Shown here: piece after piece, positions 49,206 to 56,950 of the stretch | Layout: each line of letters starts with the position of its first letter | Numbering within the stretch: position 1 is the stretch's first letter | Origin: an uncultured Alphaproteobacteria bacterium | Lineage (GTDB): Bacteria; Pseudomonadota; Alphaproteobacteria; RF32; CAG-239 | Length of the DNA stretch: 56,950 nt | Direction of reading: 5' to 3' | NCBI GenBank assembly: GCA_902464275.1 | Contig: CABQIK010000010.1 | Location: 1 to 56,950 of the forward strand | Position numbers and translations under genes: made by a program | Notes under the pieces: model-generated | Databases searched by the model: none | Seen by the model: the letters and a program-made list of their open reading frames with translations, nothing else | What the model was told of the DNA's origin: nothing

Positions 49206-51019
49206 TTTTCCTCCGCCCGCTTTATCCACCACGTAAACGGCAAATATCCGGTTTTAACTTTAGTATCCGGTATCCCGAACTTATTGCGATACCCCACCCG
49301 ATTATAACGCGAATACCACTGAAAACTTAAATAATGCTCCGAAAGCAAAACGCGATCCAAAGCTTTAACGTATGCCTCATAATCATCTTTATCATGCGTT
49401 TTAACCAGCTTATCAATCAGCTCGTCAACCACTTGGTTTTGAATACCTATAATATTATAGCTGCCCTTATTTTCAGCGGCATTACTTCCAAACATTTCTC
49501 GTAATTCCGTCCCCGGCATTGCCCCCATACGATACGACATAATCGCCATATCATAATCAAAATTATCCATGCGGTTTTTAAAAACATTAACCTCCAAATT
49601 ACGGAAAGTCGCGTCTATGCCGATTTTACGCAAATTGGCCAAAAACGGCAGCATAACACGGGTAAAACTTGACCCGTTGGCTGAGTTGCTGAGCACCGTA
49701 AACCGCAGCGGCTCGCCGGTTTTTAAATTAGCCATTTTGCCGTCCTTAAAATCATATCCGGCATCTTTCAAAAGCTTAACCGCTTTGCGCAAATTTTCAC
49801 GCAGTTTTTGCGGCGTGGAGTTATCAGGCAATGTAAACGGTTCCGTAAAAACTTTATCGTCAATTCTGCCGCGGTAGTATTCCAAAATTGCTTTTTCTTT
49901 ACCGACCGGCAAACCGGTTGCTTCCAACCCCGTATTGGTGAAATAGCTGTATAAACGTTGATATTGATTATAAAACAGCTTATCATTCGCCCATTCAAAA
50001 TTAAACGCCAAATCAATCGCCTCGCGCACGCGCTTATCCTTAAATTGCGGACGCCGAATATTAAAAGCAAAATGCTGCAAAATTGCCGGATTGTTATGTT
50101 CAAACCTATGTTTAACCACCGCTCCGCTTTTAACCTGCTCATTATTATATCCGGTCGCCCAAATTTTGGCGATATATTCTTCCCGCACATCAATATTGCC
50201 TGAAAACAATGCCTGCAAAGTTACGGTCGTATCCTGATAATAATCAATTCTGATTTCATCAAAATTATAAAACCCGCGCCGCACCGGCAGATTATTGCCC
50301 CAATATTCGCGATTGCGCTCCAACACAATATATTTGCCAACCTCAAATGCCTTAATTTTATACGGACCGTTGCCGAGCGGAATTTTTAATGAAGGCTTGG
50401 CAAAATCTCTGCTTTCCCAGTCTTTGGCCGAAAAAACTTTCAGCTGCGTTAAAATCAGCGGCAATTCACGATTCTGCGAGCCTTGCTTAAACCAAAAGCG
50501 CACATGCCGATTGTTAACTTTTTCAACCTTTTCAACATCGCCATAATAAACTTTATAAATCGGCGCGCCCTGCTCGGTCAAAGCCTTAAAACTGAATATA
50601 ACATCATCGGCCGTCACCGGCGAACCATCGGCAAAACGAGCCTTTTCATCTAAAATAAAACCGATGTACGAGCTGTCTTCCGGCAACTCAAATTCTTTGG
50701 CCAGCAACGGATACGCAACCGAAATATCATCAACCGGCGTATAGCCCAAACTGTCCCAAATTAAATCGGCAACCGTACCCGAGGCCGCGCCCTTAAAAAT
50801 AAACGGATTAAAATTGTCAAAGCCGCCGTATTCGGGCATAACAATTCTGCCGCCTTGCGGCGCATCAGGATTAACATATTCAAAATGCTGAAAATCATCG
50901 GCGTACTTAGCCTTGCCGTAAAGCGCCAAATGCTTTATGCCGGCATTCGCCGAACCGGTGCAAAGCAACAAAATTGCCAACCCGATGGCAAAAATTTTAT
51001 TTTTTGTAATTGTCTTCAT
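49202..51019 (-). CDS. yejA: Peptide ABC transporter substrate-binding protein (YejA type)
   Basis: The 605-aa product has a signal peptide (FAIGLAILLLCTGSANA) and an SBP_bac_5 domain of the YejA group: HLALYGKAKYADDFQHFEYVNPDAP with the early PQGG turn, YDNFNPFIFKG-like segment (GGFDNFNPFIFKGAAS), FVYYGD and the late TWWIKRAEEK end. The usual role is uptake of oligopeptides such as microcin C. Its first bases overlap the unknown gene upstream by 23 bp, and its stop overlaps yejB. Confidence 0.92.
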   Translation of the reverse strand: MKTITKNKIFAIGLAILLLCTGSANAGIKHLALYGKAKYADDFQHFEYVNPDAPQGGRIVMPEYGGFDNFNPFIFKGAASGTVADLIWDSLGYTPVDDISVAYPLLAKEFELPEDSSYIGFILDEKARFADGSPVTADDVIFSFKALTEQGAPIYKVYYGDVEKVEKVNNRHVRFWFKQGSQNRELPLILTQLKVFSAKDWESRDFAKPSLKIPLGNGPYKIKAFEVGKYIVLERNREYWGNNLPVRRGFYNFDEIRIDYYQDTTVTLQALFSGNIDVREEYIAKIWATGYNNEQVKSGAVVKHRFEHNNPAILQHFAFNIRRPQFKDKRVREAIDLAFNFEWANDKLFYNQYQRLYSYFTNTGLEATGLPVGKEKAILEYYRGRIDDKVFTEPFTLPDNSTPQKLRENLRKAVKLLKDAGYDFKDGKMANLKTGEPLRFTVLSNSANGSSFTRVMLPFLANLRKIGIDATFRNLEVNVFKNRMDNFDYDMAIMSYRMGAMPGTELREMFGSNAAENKGSYNIIGIQNQVVDELIDKLVKTHDKDDYEAYVKALDRVLLSEHYLSFQWYSRYNRVGYRNKFGIPDTKVKTGYLPFTWWIKRAEEK

Positions 51020-52199
51020 CTACCCAACCGCCAAACGGATACGCAAAATCCTGCTCTTTACGGTTATCCGCTTTAACTTCCGGCACCGCGCGGCTTTGCT
51101 CGTCAATTACAATATCAGGCATTGCGGAAACATCTTCCGCCGGCGTGTTTACCGATAAAACCGGTTCAGTTTCAGCCTCATCAGCTTCAGGAGCTGAAAA
51201 CCGCGGCTCGTTACGTTCCTTAACATTAGCATATTCTTCCGCCTGCATATAGCTTTTGTGCGTTTCTTCCGGCGTGGTCATGCTTTTTTGCAGGGCGGCA
51301 AAAAACTCATTATCATCTGAGCTCGGTTCTTTTGCTTCTTTTTCCGAGGTTTTTGCCAACCGCCGTTTAAATGGATTAAGTTTGCTGAAAAATGAAGATT
51401 TTTCTTCTTCAATTTTCGGCTCTTCCATGGTGACAATCCGCGGCGAAACTTCATATTCCGGAGCAGGCGCGACAGTTTCTTCTTCAGGAGTTTCCGGCGG
51501 TATATCCAAAGCCTCAACCACCGGCGCCAACAAGGAATATACTTTACCCATCACGCCGGTTTCAATAATGGTAATAAAAACTCTGTCTCTGTCATGTTTT
51601 TCCAAAAGCGCGCTTAAATTTTGGTAACGGGCGCAAAATTCCAACAACGTTCCTTTAAATACCGAATCTTTCCGCGCTTTTTCAGCCAAATATAAGCTGA
51701 AATCGTCATGACTTTTGGCCGCTTCCACCAAAGTTTTGGCAATAATCCAACGCTCGCCGTTTTTCACTCTGCTCCAAAGCTGCTCTGCCTGCGCCGATGA
51801 AACAACATTGCAACGCTGTATAATATCGGCCAAAATTTCATTCATATCGGCAACAAAAACATCAAATTTGTTGATAACAAAACCGTCTTTAATTTCATGC
51901 TCGGCATCAAGCATAACTCTGACCACCAAATCCGTATAGTCCTGATTTTTTTTCATCTGATTAAACAGCTGCGTTAAACGGGTATCAATCCCTTTGGTAC
52001 GAAAATACTGGCTTACGAAACCAAACACCTGCCAAACAATCCACACAGGCAAAACCGTTAACCCGATATACATTGCCATAGTTGCGGCATTAACCGAATT
52101 TAAATCAACTCCTGCCAACAAGCCGTGAATATAAAGCAAGGAATAAACCAACCATAACAGCGATGAAAAAACAGCCACAAAAAACAAAACGGTCAACAA
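50997..52199 (-). CDS. Membrane protein with acidic C-terminal tail, unknown function
   Basis: The 400-aa product has two hydrophobic segments (about residues 2-25 and 38-62), a helical domain at about 65-230 (for example DFSLYLAEKARKDSVFKGTLL) and a long acidic, Pro- and Ser-rich tail with a few basic patches. It should be an inner-membrane protein with a cytosolic tail; no family was recognised. The start is TTG at 52199, with GGAG 8 bp upstream; no ATG is near. It overlaps yejA and probably shares its transcript. Confidence 0.7.
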   Translation of the reverse strand: MLTVLFFVAVFSSLLWLVYSLLYIHGLLAGVDLNSVNAATMAMYIGLTVLPVWIVWQVFGFVSQYFRTKGIDTRLTQLFNQMKKNQDYTDLVVRVMLDAEHEIKDGFVINKFDVFVADMNEILADIIQRCNVVSSAQAEQLWSRVKNGERWIIAKTLVEAAKSHDDFSLYLAEKARKDSVFKGTLLEFCARYQNLSALLEKHDRDRVFITIIETGVMGKVYSLLAPVVEALDIPPETPEEETVAPAPEYEVSPRIVTMEEPKIEEEKSSFFSKLNPFKRRLAKTSEKEAKEPSSDDNEFFAALQKSMTTPEETHKSYMQAEEYANVKERNEPRFSAPEADEAETEPVLSVNTPAEDVSAMPDIVIDEQSRAVPEVKADNRKEQDFAYPFGGWVDEDNYKK

Positions 52200-52277
52200 A
52201 TTACCAACTCCGCAATTAATTATTTTTTCTCATAGTATTTAACTTTATCAGATATTTCAATTAAAATTCTTGAATAT

Positions 52278-52306
52278 TTGACAAGAAAAAATTCACAAGG
52301 CATAAA
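52278..52306 (+). promoter_or_regulatory. Candidate promoter of accA
   Basis: TTGACA (52278-52283), a perfect -35, stands 17 bp from CATAAA (52301-52306). The ATG of accA lies 66 bp further on, after AGAGGGA. Confidence 0.5.
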
Positions 52307-52372
52307 TTATCTGATGAAATTAACAAAAAAAGGTGCTATAAGGTGTTTTATGTTAATTAAAAAGAGGGAAAA

Positions 52373-53350
52373 ATGACTACAGATTCCAATCAGGTTGTGC
52401 TTGATTTTGAAAAAAACATTGTTGATATTGAAGGAAAAATTGAGCACTTGCAAGAACTTGCCAAAGATGAAGATGTTGACATCACCAAAGAGATTAAGCG
52501 CCTGCAACGCAAGTTAAATCATTCGCTTAATCACGCCTATCAAAATTTAACCGCATGGCAAAAAACGCAAATTGCCCGCCATCCGGCGCGTCCGCATTGT
52601 CTTGATTACATTAACGCCTTAATTCAAGACTTTGTTCTGCTCTGTGGCGACCGTTGCTTTGGCGATGACGAAGCCATGATTGCCGGAATCGGCAAATTTG
52701 AGGGCGTTTCAGTTGTTGTTATCGGGCAAGAAAAAGGGCATAACCTTGAAACCCGCATGAAATATAATTTCGGCATGGCTAAACCGGAAGGCTACCGCAA
52801 AGCTCAGCGCTTAATGGATATGGCGTCGCGCTTTAACATGCCGGTAATTTCGCTTGTTGATACCGCCGGCGCATATCCGGGGGTTGATGCTGAAGCCCGC
52901 GGTCAGGCTGAAGCTATTGCCTCCTCCATTGAAAAATGCTTTGAGGTTAAAGCGCCGATTATATCCGTTGTTATCGGCGAAGGCGGCTCCGGCGGCGCCA
53001 TCGCCATTGCCACCGCCAATGTTGTCATGATGATGGAGCACGCCATTTATTCGGTAATTTCGCCGGAAGGCTGCGCTTCTATTTTATGGCGCTCGGCTGA
53101 TAAAACCAAAGAAGCGACTGAAGCGCTCAAACTCACCGCGCAAGATTTAAAATCATTAGGCATCATTGATGAAATTGTGCCTGAACCTTTGGGCGGCGCG
53201 CACCGCGACCCGACCGCGACCTTTGAAAATCTGCGTAAATCTTTACGCAAACACTTAAACGAACTTGCGCGCTTTAGCGGTGACGAACTCAAAAAGAAGC
53301 GGTCTGACAAATTTTTAGCCATGACCCGCAACTTTGAAAAAGCAGCCTAA
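52373..53350 (+). CDS. accA: Acetyl-CoA carboxylase carboxyltransferase subunit alpha
   Basis: AccA with AccD transfers carboxyl from biotin to acetyl-CoA, the first step of fatty acid synthesis. The 325-aa product has the family blocks RHPARPHCLDYINALIQDF, GDRCFGDDEAMIAGI, KPEGYRKAQRLMDMASRFN, the CoA-binding DTAGAYPGVDAEARGQAEA and GEGGSGGAIAIATANVV. Length and start are typical. It is followed after 25 bp by a lipoprotein gene. Confidence 0.97.
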   Translation: MTTDSNQVVLDFEKNIVDIEGKIEHLQELAKDEDVDITKEIKRLQRKLNHSLNHAYQNLTAWQKTQIARHPARPHCLDYINALIQDFVLLCGDRCFGDDEAMIAGIGKFEGVSVVVIGQEKGHNLETRMKYNFGMAKPEGYRKAQRLMDMASRFNMPVISLVDTAGAYPGVDAEARGQAEAIASSIEKCFEVKAPIISVVIGEGGSGGAIAIATANVVMMMEHAIYSVISPEGCASILWRSADKTKEATEALKLTAQDLKSLGIIDEIVPEPLGGAHRDPTATFENLRKSLRKHLNELARFSGDELKKKRSDKFLAMTRNFEKAA

Positions 53351-53375
53351 ACTTTGCAAATAACGGACTGTACAA

Positions 53376-54005
53376 ATGAAAAAACAAACTTTAATTTTAC
53401 TCATAACTTTAGCTGTTTGCTCTTGCGCCACCGTTCTTACCGGTCGGCACCAACAGCTTGCCTTTGAGTCCAACGAGCGCGATACCGAAATTTATATTAA
53501 TGATAAATTTGTTTGCAAAACTCCGTGTATCACTGAAGTTACCCGCCGTAATGATAAACTTATGATTACCGCCAAAAAAGCCGGTTTTACCGACCGCACT
53601 ATGTTTGCTGAAGGAAAATTAAACCCGATGACGGCGGTTAATATCATCAGTCTTGGCACCTCAACTTTCGGATTTTCAACCGATGCCACTTCCAACAGTA
53701 TGTGGGAGTATCAACCGGGGTCAATTTATGTCACCATGCAAAAAGAACCGCGTACTGCAGCAGAACGTCGCAACTTTGATTATCAAAACAAGATTCGCGA
53801 TTTTGTTTTGCGTAACTTTGACCAACTTGAAAGCGATACTTATTCTGAACAAGGCAACGGCGAATATATCAAGGCCTTATCAGGTATGACATCGGTTCCT
53901 GCTTACGAAATTAAATCTGTTCTGCAAAATTCTTTTGCCGGTGCTGACGCCGCTGAAAAAATTATCGGGTTGTACGTTACAATCGGTAAACGTCCAAGCC
54001 ATTAA
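53376..54005 (+). CDS. Lipoprotein with PEGA-like domain
   Basis: The 209-aa product has a lipoprotein signal ending AVCSC (Cys17, CATVLTG follows). The next part, ERDTEIYINDKFVCKTPCITE, is shaped like a PEGA domain, a small surface beta domain, here with two cysteines. The rest has no recognised family. It lies 25 bp after accA and ends at a terminator. Surface or periplasmic exposure is expected. Confidence 0.75.
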   Translation: MKKQTLILLITLAVCSCATVLTGRHQQLAFESNERDTEIYINDKFVCKTPCITEVTRRNDKLMITAKKAGFTDRTMFAEGKLNPMTAVNIISLGTSTFGFSTDATSNSMWEYQPGSIYVTMQKEPRTAAERRNFDYQNKIRDFVLRNFDQLESDTYSEQGNGEYIKALSGMTSVPAYEIKSVLQNSFAGADAAEKIIGLYVTIGKRPSH

Positions 54006-54052
54006 GCCTTTCGGGTGATGTGCTAAAATCTCCTATCTCAAATTGTCACCCG

Positions 54053-54087
54053 AAAAACTCCCAAAGAGCAATCTTTGGGAGTTTTTT
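54053..54087. terminator. Bidirectional terminator
   Basis: AAAAACTCCCAAAG (54053-54066) and CTTTGGGAGTTTTT (54073-54086) form a 14-bp stem with a 6-nt loop and T runs on both strands, between the convergent lipoprotein and clpX genes. Confidence 0.93.
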
Positions 54088-54102
54088 ATTGGCTTTATGA
54101 GT

Positions 54103-55368
54103 TTAAGCGCTCTTAGAATCAGGCTTTCTGATTAACAGCGGCTCCGATTCGCCGTTTACAGCTTTTTCATTGATGATAATTTCACTGACATCTTTTTTAT
54201 CGGGAATATCATACATCAAATTCAACAAGAGCCCTTCCATAATTGCTCTTAACCCGCGAGCACCGGTTTTGCGTTCAATCGCCTTGCGGGCAATGGCGCG
54301 CAGCGCATCATCAGTAACGCTGAGTTTAACTCCTTCCATATCAAACAGCGTAACATATTGTTTGATTAAAGCGTTTTTCGGCTCGGTTAAAACTTTAACC
54401 AAAGCATTTTCATCTAAATCATTTAAAGTTGCAATGATTGGCAAGCGCCCGATAAATTCAGGGATAAGACCGTATTTAAGCAAATCTTCGGGCAAAACAT
54501 CTTTAATAATCTCGCCGATGCTGCGGTCCTCTTCCGATTCTACATTAGCGCCAAAGCCGATAGAAGTATTTTTACCGCGGTTACCGATAATTTTTTCAAG
54601 TCCGGCAAACGCGCCGCCGCAAATAAACAAAATATTGGTGGTATCAACATGCAAAAATTCTTGTTGCGGATGTTTGCGCCCGCCTTGCGGCGGAACATTG
54701 GCGATTGTCCCCTCAATAATTTTCAGCAAAGCTTGCTGCACGCCTTCGCCTGAAACATCGCGCGTAATTGACGGGCCGTCAGTTTTGCGGTTGATTTTAT
54801 CAATTTCATCAATATAAACAATACCGCGCTGAGCCTTTTCAATATCATAGTCTGCTGCTTGCACTAATTTCAAGATAATATTTTCAACATCTTCGCCTAC
54901 ATAACCGGCTTCGGTTAATGTGGTGGCGTCAGCAATCGCGAACGGCACATCCAAAATTTTAGCCAAAGTTTGGGCAAGCAAAGTTTTACCCGAACCGGTA
55001 GAACCGATAAGAATAACGTTAGACTTTGCCACATCAACATCTTTATGTTCTTTTTGGCAGTTAAGACGTTTATAGTGATTATAAACCGCCACTGACAAAA
55101 CTTTTTTGGCATAATCTTGCCCGATTACATACTGGTCCAAAAATTCTCGGATTTTGGAAGGCGTCGGTAAATTTTCAGAAAAACTTCCGCTGACCGGATT
55201 TTTTTCTTCTTCTTTGTGCATTTCATCTGCAACAATATTAATGCACACATCAATACATTCGTTACAAATATAAACTCCGCGTCCGGCAATAAGCTTTTTT
55301 ACTTCATTTTGGCTTTTGCCGCAAAAAGAACAGTGTAAAGTCTGATTATCTTCTGTGGTATCGCTCAT
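54103..55368 (-). CDS. clpX: ATP-dependent Clp protease ATPase subunit ClpX
   Basis: ClpX unfolds tagged substrates and feeds them to ClpP. The 421-aa product has an N-terminal zinc domain (Cys13, Cys16, Cys35, Cys38 in HCSFCGKS and YICNECID), Walker A GSTGSGKTLLAQ, Walker B YIDEIDKINRK, the ISP loop region YVGEDVENI and the ClpP-binding IGF loop seen as SIGFGAN. Start and length are standard. It lies 8 bp after clpP; lon, the usual next gene, is replaced by a terminator. Confidence 0.97.
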   Translation of the reverse strand: MSDTTEDNQTLHCSFCGKSQNEVKKLIAGRGVYICNECIDVCINIVADEMHKEEEKNPVSGSFSENLPTPSKIREFLDQYVIGQDYAKKVLSVAVYNHYKRLNCQKEHKDVDVAKSNVILIGSTGSGKTLLAQTLAKILDVPFAIADATTLTEAGYVGEDVENIILKLVQAADYDIEKAQRGIVYIDEIDKINRKTDGPSITRDVSGEGVQQALLKIIEGTIANVPPQGGRKHPQQEFLHVDTTNILFICGGAFAGLEKIIGNRGKNTSIGFGANVESEEDRSIGEIIKDVLPEDLLKYGLIPEFIGRLPIIATLNDLDENALVKVLTEPKNALIKQYVTLFDMEGVKLSVTDDALRAIARKAIERKTGARGLRAIMEGLLLNLMYDIPDKKDVSEIIINEKAVNGESEPLLIRKPDSKSA

Positions 55369-55376
55369 AGCATCTC

Positions 55377-56003
55377 CTATTTCAAAATTTCATGCCGGTT
55401 AAGTACAATTTCATCAATCAAACCGAAGGCTTTAGCTTCTTCCGGAGTCATAAAATTATCTCTATCCATCGCTTTTTCAATAACCTTAATCGGCTGACCG
55501 GTATTTTCGGCATAAATTTGATTTAAGCGCTTGCGCAAATCCAAAATCAACTTAGCCTGAATTTCAATATCGGAAGCCTGCCCCTGAGTTCCGCCGGAAG
55601 GTTGGTGAATCATAATCTGCGAATGCGGCAATGAAAATCTTTTGCCTTTAGTTCCGCCGGCAAGCAAAAACGAGCCCATAGAGCAAGCCTGCCCCATACA
55701 CAAGGTGGCAACATCGCATGAAATATAACGCATGGTATCATACATCGCCATACCTGAAGTTACCACTCCCCCCGGCGAATTAATGTATAAGTAAATATCC
55801 TTTTTCGGGTTTTCCGATTCCAAAAACAGTAATTGAGCGCACACCAGTGCCGAAACTTCATCATTAACCTGTCCGGTTAAAAATATAATTCTTTCTTTTA
55901 ACAGGCGTGAAAATATATCAAAAGAACGCTCTCCTTTTGATGTTTGTTCAATAACCATCGGTACTAATGTGTTATCAAAAACTTCTAATGCACTCTTGCT
56001 CAT
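55377..56003 (-). CDS. clpP: ATP-dependent Clp protease proteolytic subunit
   Basis: ClpP forms the degradation chamber. The 208-aa product has the serine motif MGQACSMGSFLLAGG (Ser108), the histidine in QIMIHQPSGG (His133) and the acidic residue in DRDNFMTPEEA. The propeptide-like start VIEQTSKGERSFDIFSRLL is the family entry. A GAGGG site precedes the ATG. The 56004-56111 gap is very AT-rich and should hold its promoter. Confidence 0.97.
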   Translation of the reverse strand: MSKSALEVFDNTLVPMVIEQTSKGERSFDIFSRLLKERIIFLTGQVNDEVSALVCAQLLFLESENPKKDIYLYINSPGGVVTSGMAMYDTMRYISCDVATLCMGQACSMGSFLLAGGTKGKRFSLPHSQIMIHQPSGGTQGQASDIEIQAKLILDLRKRLNQIYAENTGQPIKVIEKAMDRDNFMTPEEAKAFGLIDEIVLNRHEILK

Positions 56004-56111
56004 AAAATTCCCTCAAAAAAATTACAAAATCTTAATAATTATTAATTACATTTATTCAATAAATTGTAAACAAAAATCGTAAAACGCAAAAAAAATAGTA
56101 TTTTTTTCGGG

Positions 56112-56140
56112 TTTACATATCATACAATTTTTGTTATAAT
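56112..56140 (+). promoter_or_regulatory. Near-consensus sigma-70 promoter
   Basis: TTTACA (56112-56117), a 17-bp spacer and a perfect TATAAT (56135-56140) point toward the gene at 56174. Transcription should start near 56147, so the in-frame ATG at 56141 is not usable and the start at 56174 is favoured. Confidence 0.8.
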
Positions 56141-56173
56141 TTGCGCTATGATGGTTTAAAGGAGAATATTTTA

Positions 56174-56626
56174 ATGTTTGCCCCCAAAAGCTTTAAAAAG
56201 CTGCCTGCCACGGCCCGAGAAGTTTATCTCAACAAGTTACGCCTTGATGAGCTGGCGGCGTATAATCCCTTTGAAACCACCTTTTTAAACGGTCTGCAGG
56301 TTTTGAGCCACCCTGAATTTGAAGATTTTTATCGGGTTGTTAACTCTTTAAGAGTAATGGACGATAACGGCGTTTACCAACCCCGCCAAACAGAAGACCT
56401 CAAGCGCGATATTATCAAAAGCGCGCGCCAACAGACCTTTGTTGAACTTTTGTACAACACTGAACGGCCGGACAAAGATTTGTATCTTGAAACCTTAAAA
56501 GAAAAATTGATGATAAATCTGGTTAATTTACTGATTGACCCTGAAATTCCGACAGACCGCAATTTAAGCGGCCCTGAAATTTATCAGGTAAAAGAAACTT
56601 TTAAACAAATGTTAGCCTCAGCATAA
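56174..56626 (+). CDS. Helical protein, unknown function
   Basis: The 150-aa product (MFAPKSFKKLPATAREVYL onward) is soluble and helical with no signal peptide or membrane segment. AAAGGAG lies 7 bp before the ATG, and a strong promoter lies 34 bp upstream. Conserved-looking features are a hydrophobic NLVNLLIDPEIPT segment and a C-terminal YQVKETFKQMLASA. No family was recognised. It is divergent from clpP. Confidence 0.75.
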   Translation: MFAPKSFKKLPATAREVYLNKLRLDELAAYNPFETTFLNGLQVLSHPEFEDFYRVVNSLRVMDDNGVYQPRQTEDLKRDIIKSARQQTFVELLYNTERPDKDLYLETLKEKLMINLVNLLIDPEIPTDRNLSGPEIYQVKETFKQMLASA

Positions 56627-56712
56627 TAAACATATTTGTAGCTATAAAATTTCCAAAACAAACACCAAGCTCCACAGAGGAGGTTTCTTGCAATTTTTAC
56701 CAACGCAAAACC

Positions 56713-56894
56713 TCACTCTCTGCCGGTATTATTATTGCTCCTGGTGGCTGATTGATGAGCAGATTGTTTTACGGAAGTATCTTTATTATCTTCCGCCCTC
56801 AGCGTGCAGATGGTGTTGCGCATATTATCAATTTCAGCCTTGAGCTTGTGAAAATTTTTAACATATCGCTATCGGTTAAATCCGGGTTTCTCAT
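56713..56894 (-). pseudogene. Frame-broken small ORF after the coiled-coil gene, copy 2
   Basis: Starting with MRNPDLTDSDML at 56894 (overlapping the coiled-coil stop as TGATG), the frame stops at 56799. A shift of one base gives VKNFHKLKAEIDNMRNTICT and runs to SAHQSATRSNNNTGRE at 56713. The full segment is one base short of 61 codons, so the downstream half is a plausible protein out of frame with its start. The break falls at a run of five As. Copy 1 at 37901-38023 has the same frame offset. Confidence 0.6.
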
Positions 56895-56950
56895 CAGCGA
56901 TCCTCTTTACTGCCCTTAAACTTTTCTTTTATGTTTTCCAGTTTCTGTAA
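56871..56950 (-). repeat. Duplicate of the 38000-38078 region
   Basis: From TATCGGTTAAATCCGGG to the window end, the sequence matches 38000-38078 almost base for base. The one clear change turns the gene's TAA stop into TGA. Homology weakens but continues to 56714, where the small ORF differs by a 75-bp indel. Both copies lie on the minus strand, about 18.9 kb apart. Confidence 0.85.
56894..56950 (-). CDS. 3' end of a second coiled-coil protein gene (partial)
   Basis: The last 18 codons (LQKLENIKEKFKGSKEDR) and the stop are inside the window; the rest continues past the right edge. The protein end is identical to that of the gene at 38023-38718. Whether the whole gene is duplicated cannot be seen here. 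Confidence 0.8.
   Translation of the reverse strand, partial: LQKLENIKEKFKGSKEDR

Noticed and set aside
54170..54817. A 215-aa open frame opposite clpX
   Set aside because: Ser/Ile/Leu-rich mirror of clpX with no recognisable feature.
1..56950. CRISPR arrays, tRNA genes and transposase genes
   Set aside because: No regularly spaced repeats, no cloverleaf with a TPsiC arm and no transposase or integrase motif were seen in reading the intergenic regions; a tRNA scan would be needed to be certain.

Overview
The window looks like a chromosomal segment of an AT-rich alphaproteobacterium, probably from an uncultured or host-associated lineage. This is inferred from the sequence, not from a database search. 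The clues are an ATP12-type F1 ATPase assembly chaperone next to an RluC-type pseudouridine synthase, an ELM1-family protein, the runs miaB-phoH-ybeY-lnt and xre-trmB, a YggT-DUF167-folD run, a dense cluster of GANTC (CcrM-type) sites, and hairpin repeats of the kind that enter alphaproteobacterial genes. No rRNA, tRNA, CRISPR array, prophage or complete transposon was seen.

Positions 1-9517 hold a minus-strand S10-spc ribosomal protein cluster from rpsJ to rplO. It is followed by a hairpin instead of secY, and the rpmD-rplO gap carries a long stem-loop. Positions 9518-9919 are the shared upstream region of rpsJ and a small secreted protein, with five GANTC sites in 70 bp. Positions 9920-12258 hold trmB, an XRE regulator, a relic of the lnt 3' end and a small membrane protein. 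Positions 12257-24444 are a long minus-strand run of helical-repeat, DUF2769, acylphosphatase, ATP12, AsmA, RluC, RarA, pentapeptide, Lnt, YbeY, PhoH and MiaB genes. The lnt relic beside xre suggests that an ancestral ybeY-lnt-xre-trmB neighbourhood was split by about 8 kb of other genes.

Positions 24599-28647 are plus-strand: a TerB-like protein, an unknown helical protein, YggT, DUF167, FolD, a pseudo-receiver and a YqaA-like membrane protein. A flavin oxidoreductase follows on the minus strand. At 30237-33267 lies a lipoprotein-VWA-PP2C-kinase operon, a TerY-P-type phosphorylation triad whose kinase has a membrane tail. Positions 33359-37834 hold a thioredoxin-like protein, a secreted protein with about 61 cysteines, and a phosphoethanolamine-transferase-like enzyme.

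Positions 37852-39755 are the most unusual part: REP-like repeats, a charged coiled-coil gene with a frame-broken downstream ORF, and a type IV pilin-like gene whose leader contains two inverted hairpin repeats. A second copy of the coiled-coil gene's 3' end and its broken ORF lies at the right edge (56713-56950). Positions 39794-52199 hold a tetR-MFP-RND efflux operon, dnaJ with a DUF1349 gene, two small exported proteins, ELM1, and a yejA-yejB pair without yejE or yejF. The right end has accA, a lipoprotein, clpX-clpP and a helical protein behind a near-consensus promoter.

The best candidates for something undescribed are the palindromic element inside the pilin leader, the duplicated coiled-coil locus with a conserved frame break, the thioredoxin/Cys-rich pair, the TerY-P operon with its lipoprotein, and the structured rpmD-rplO spacer.
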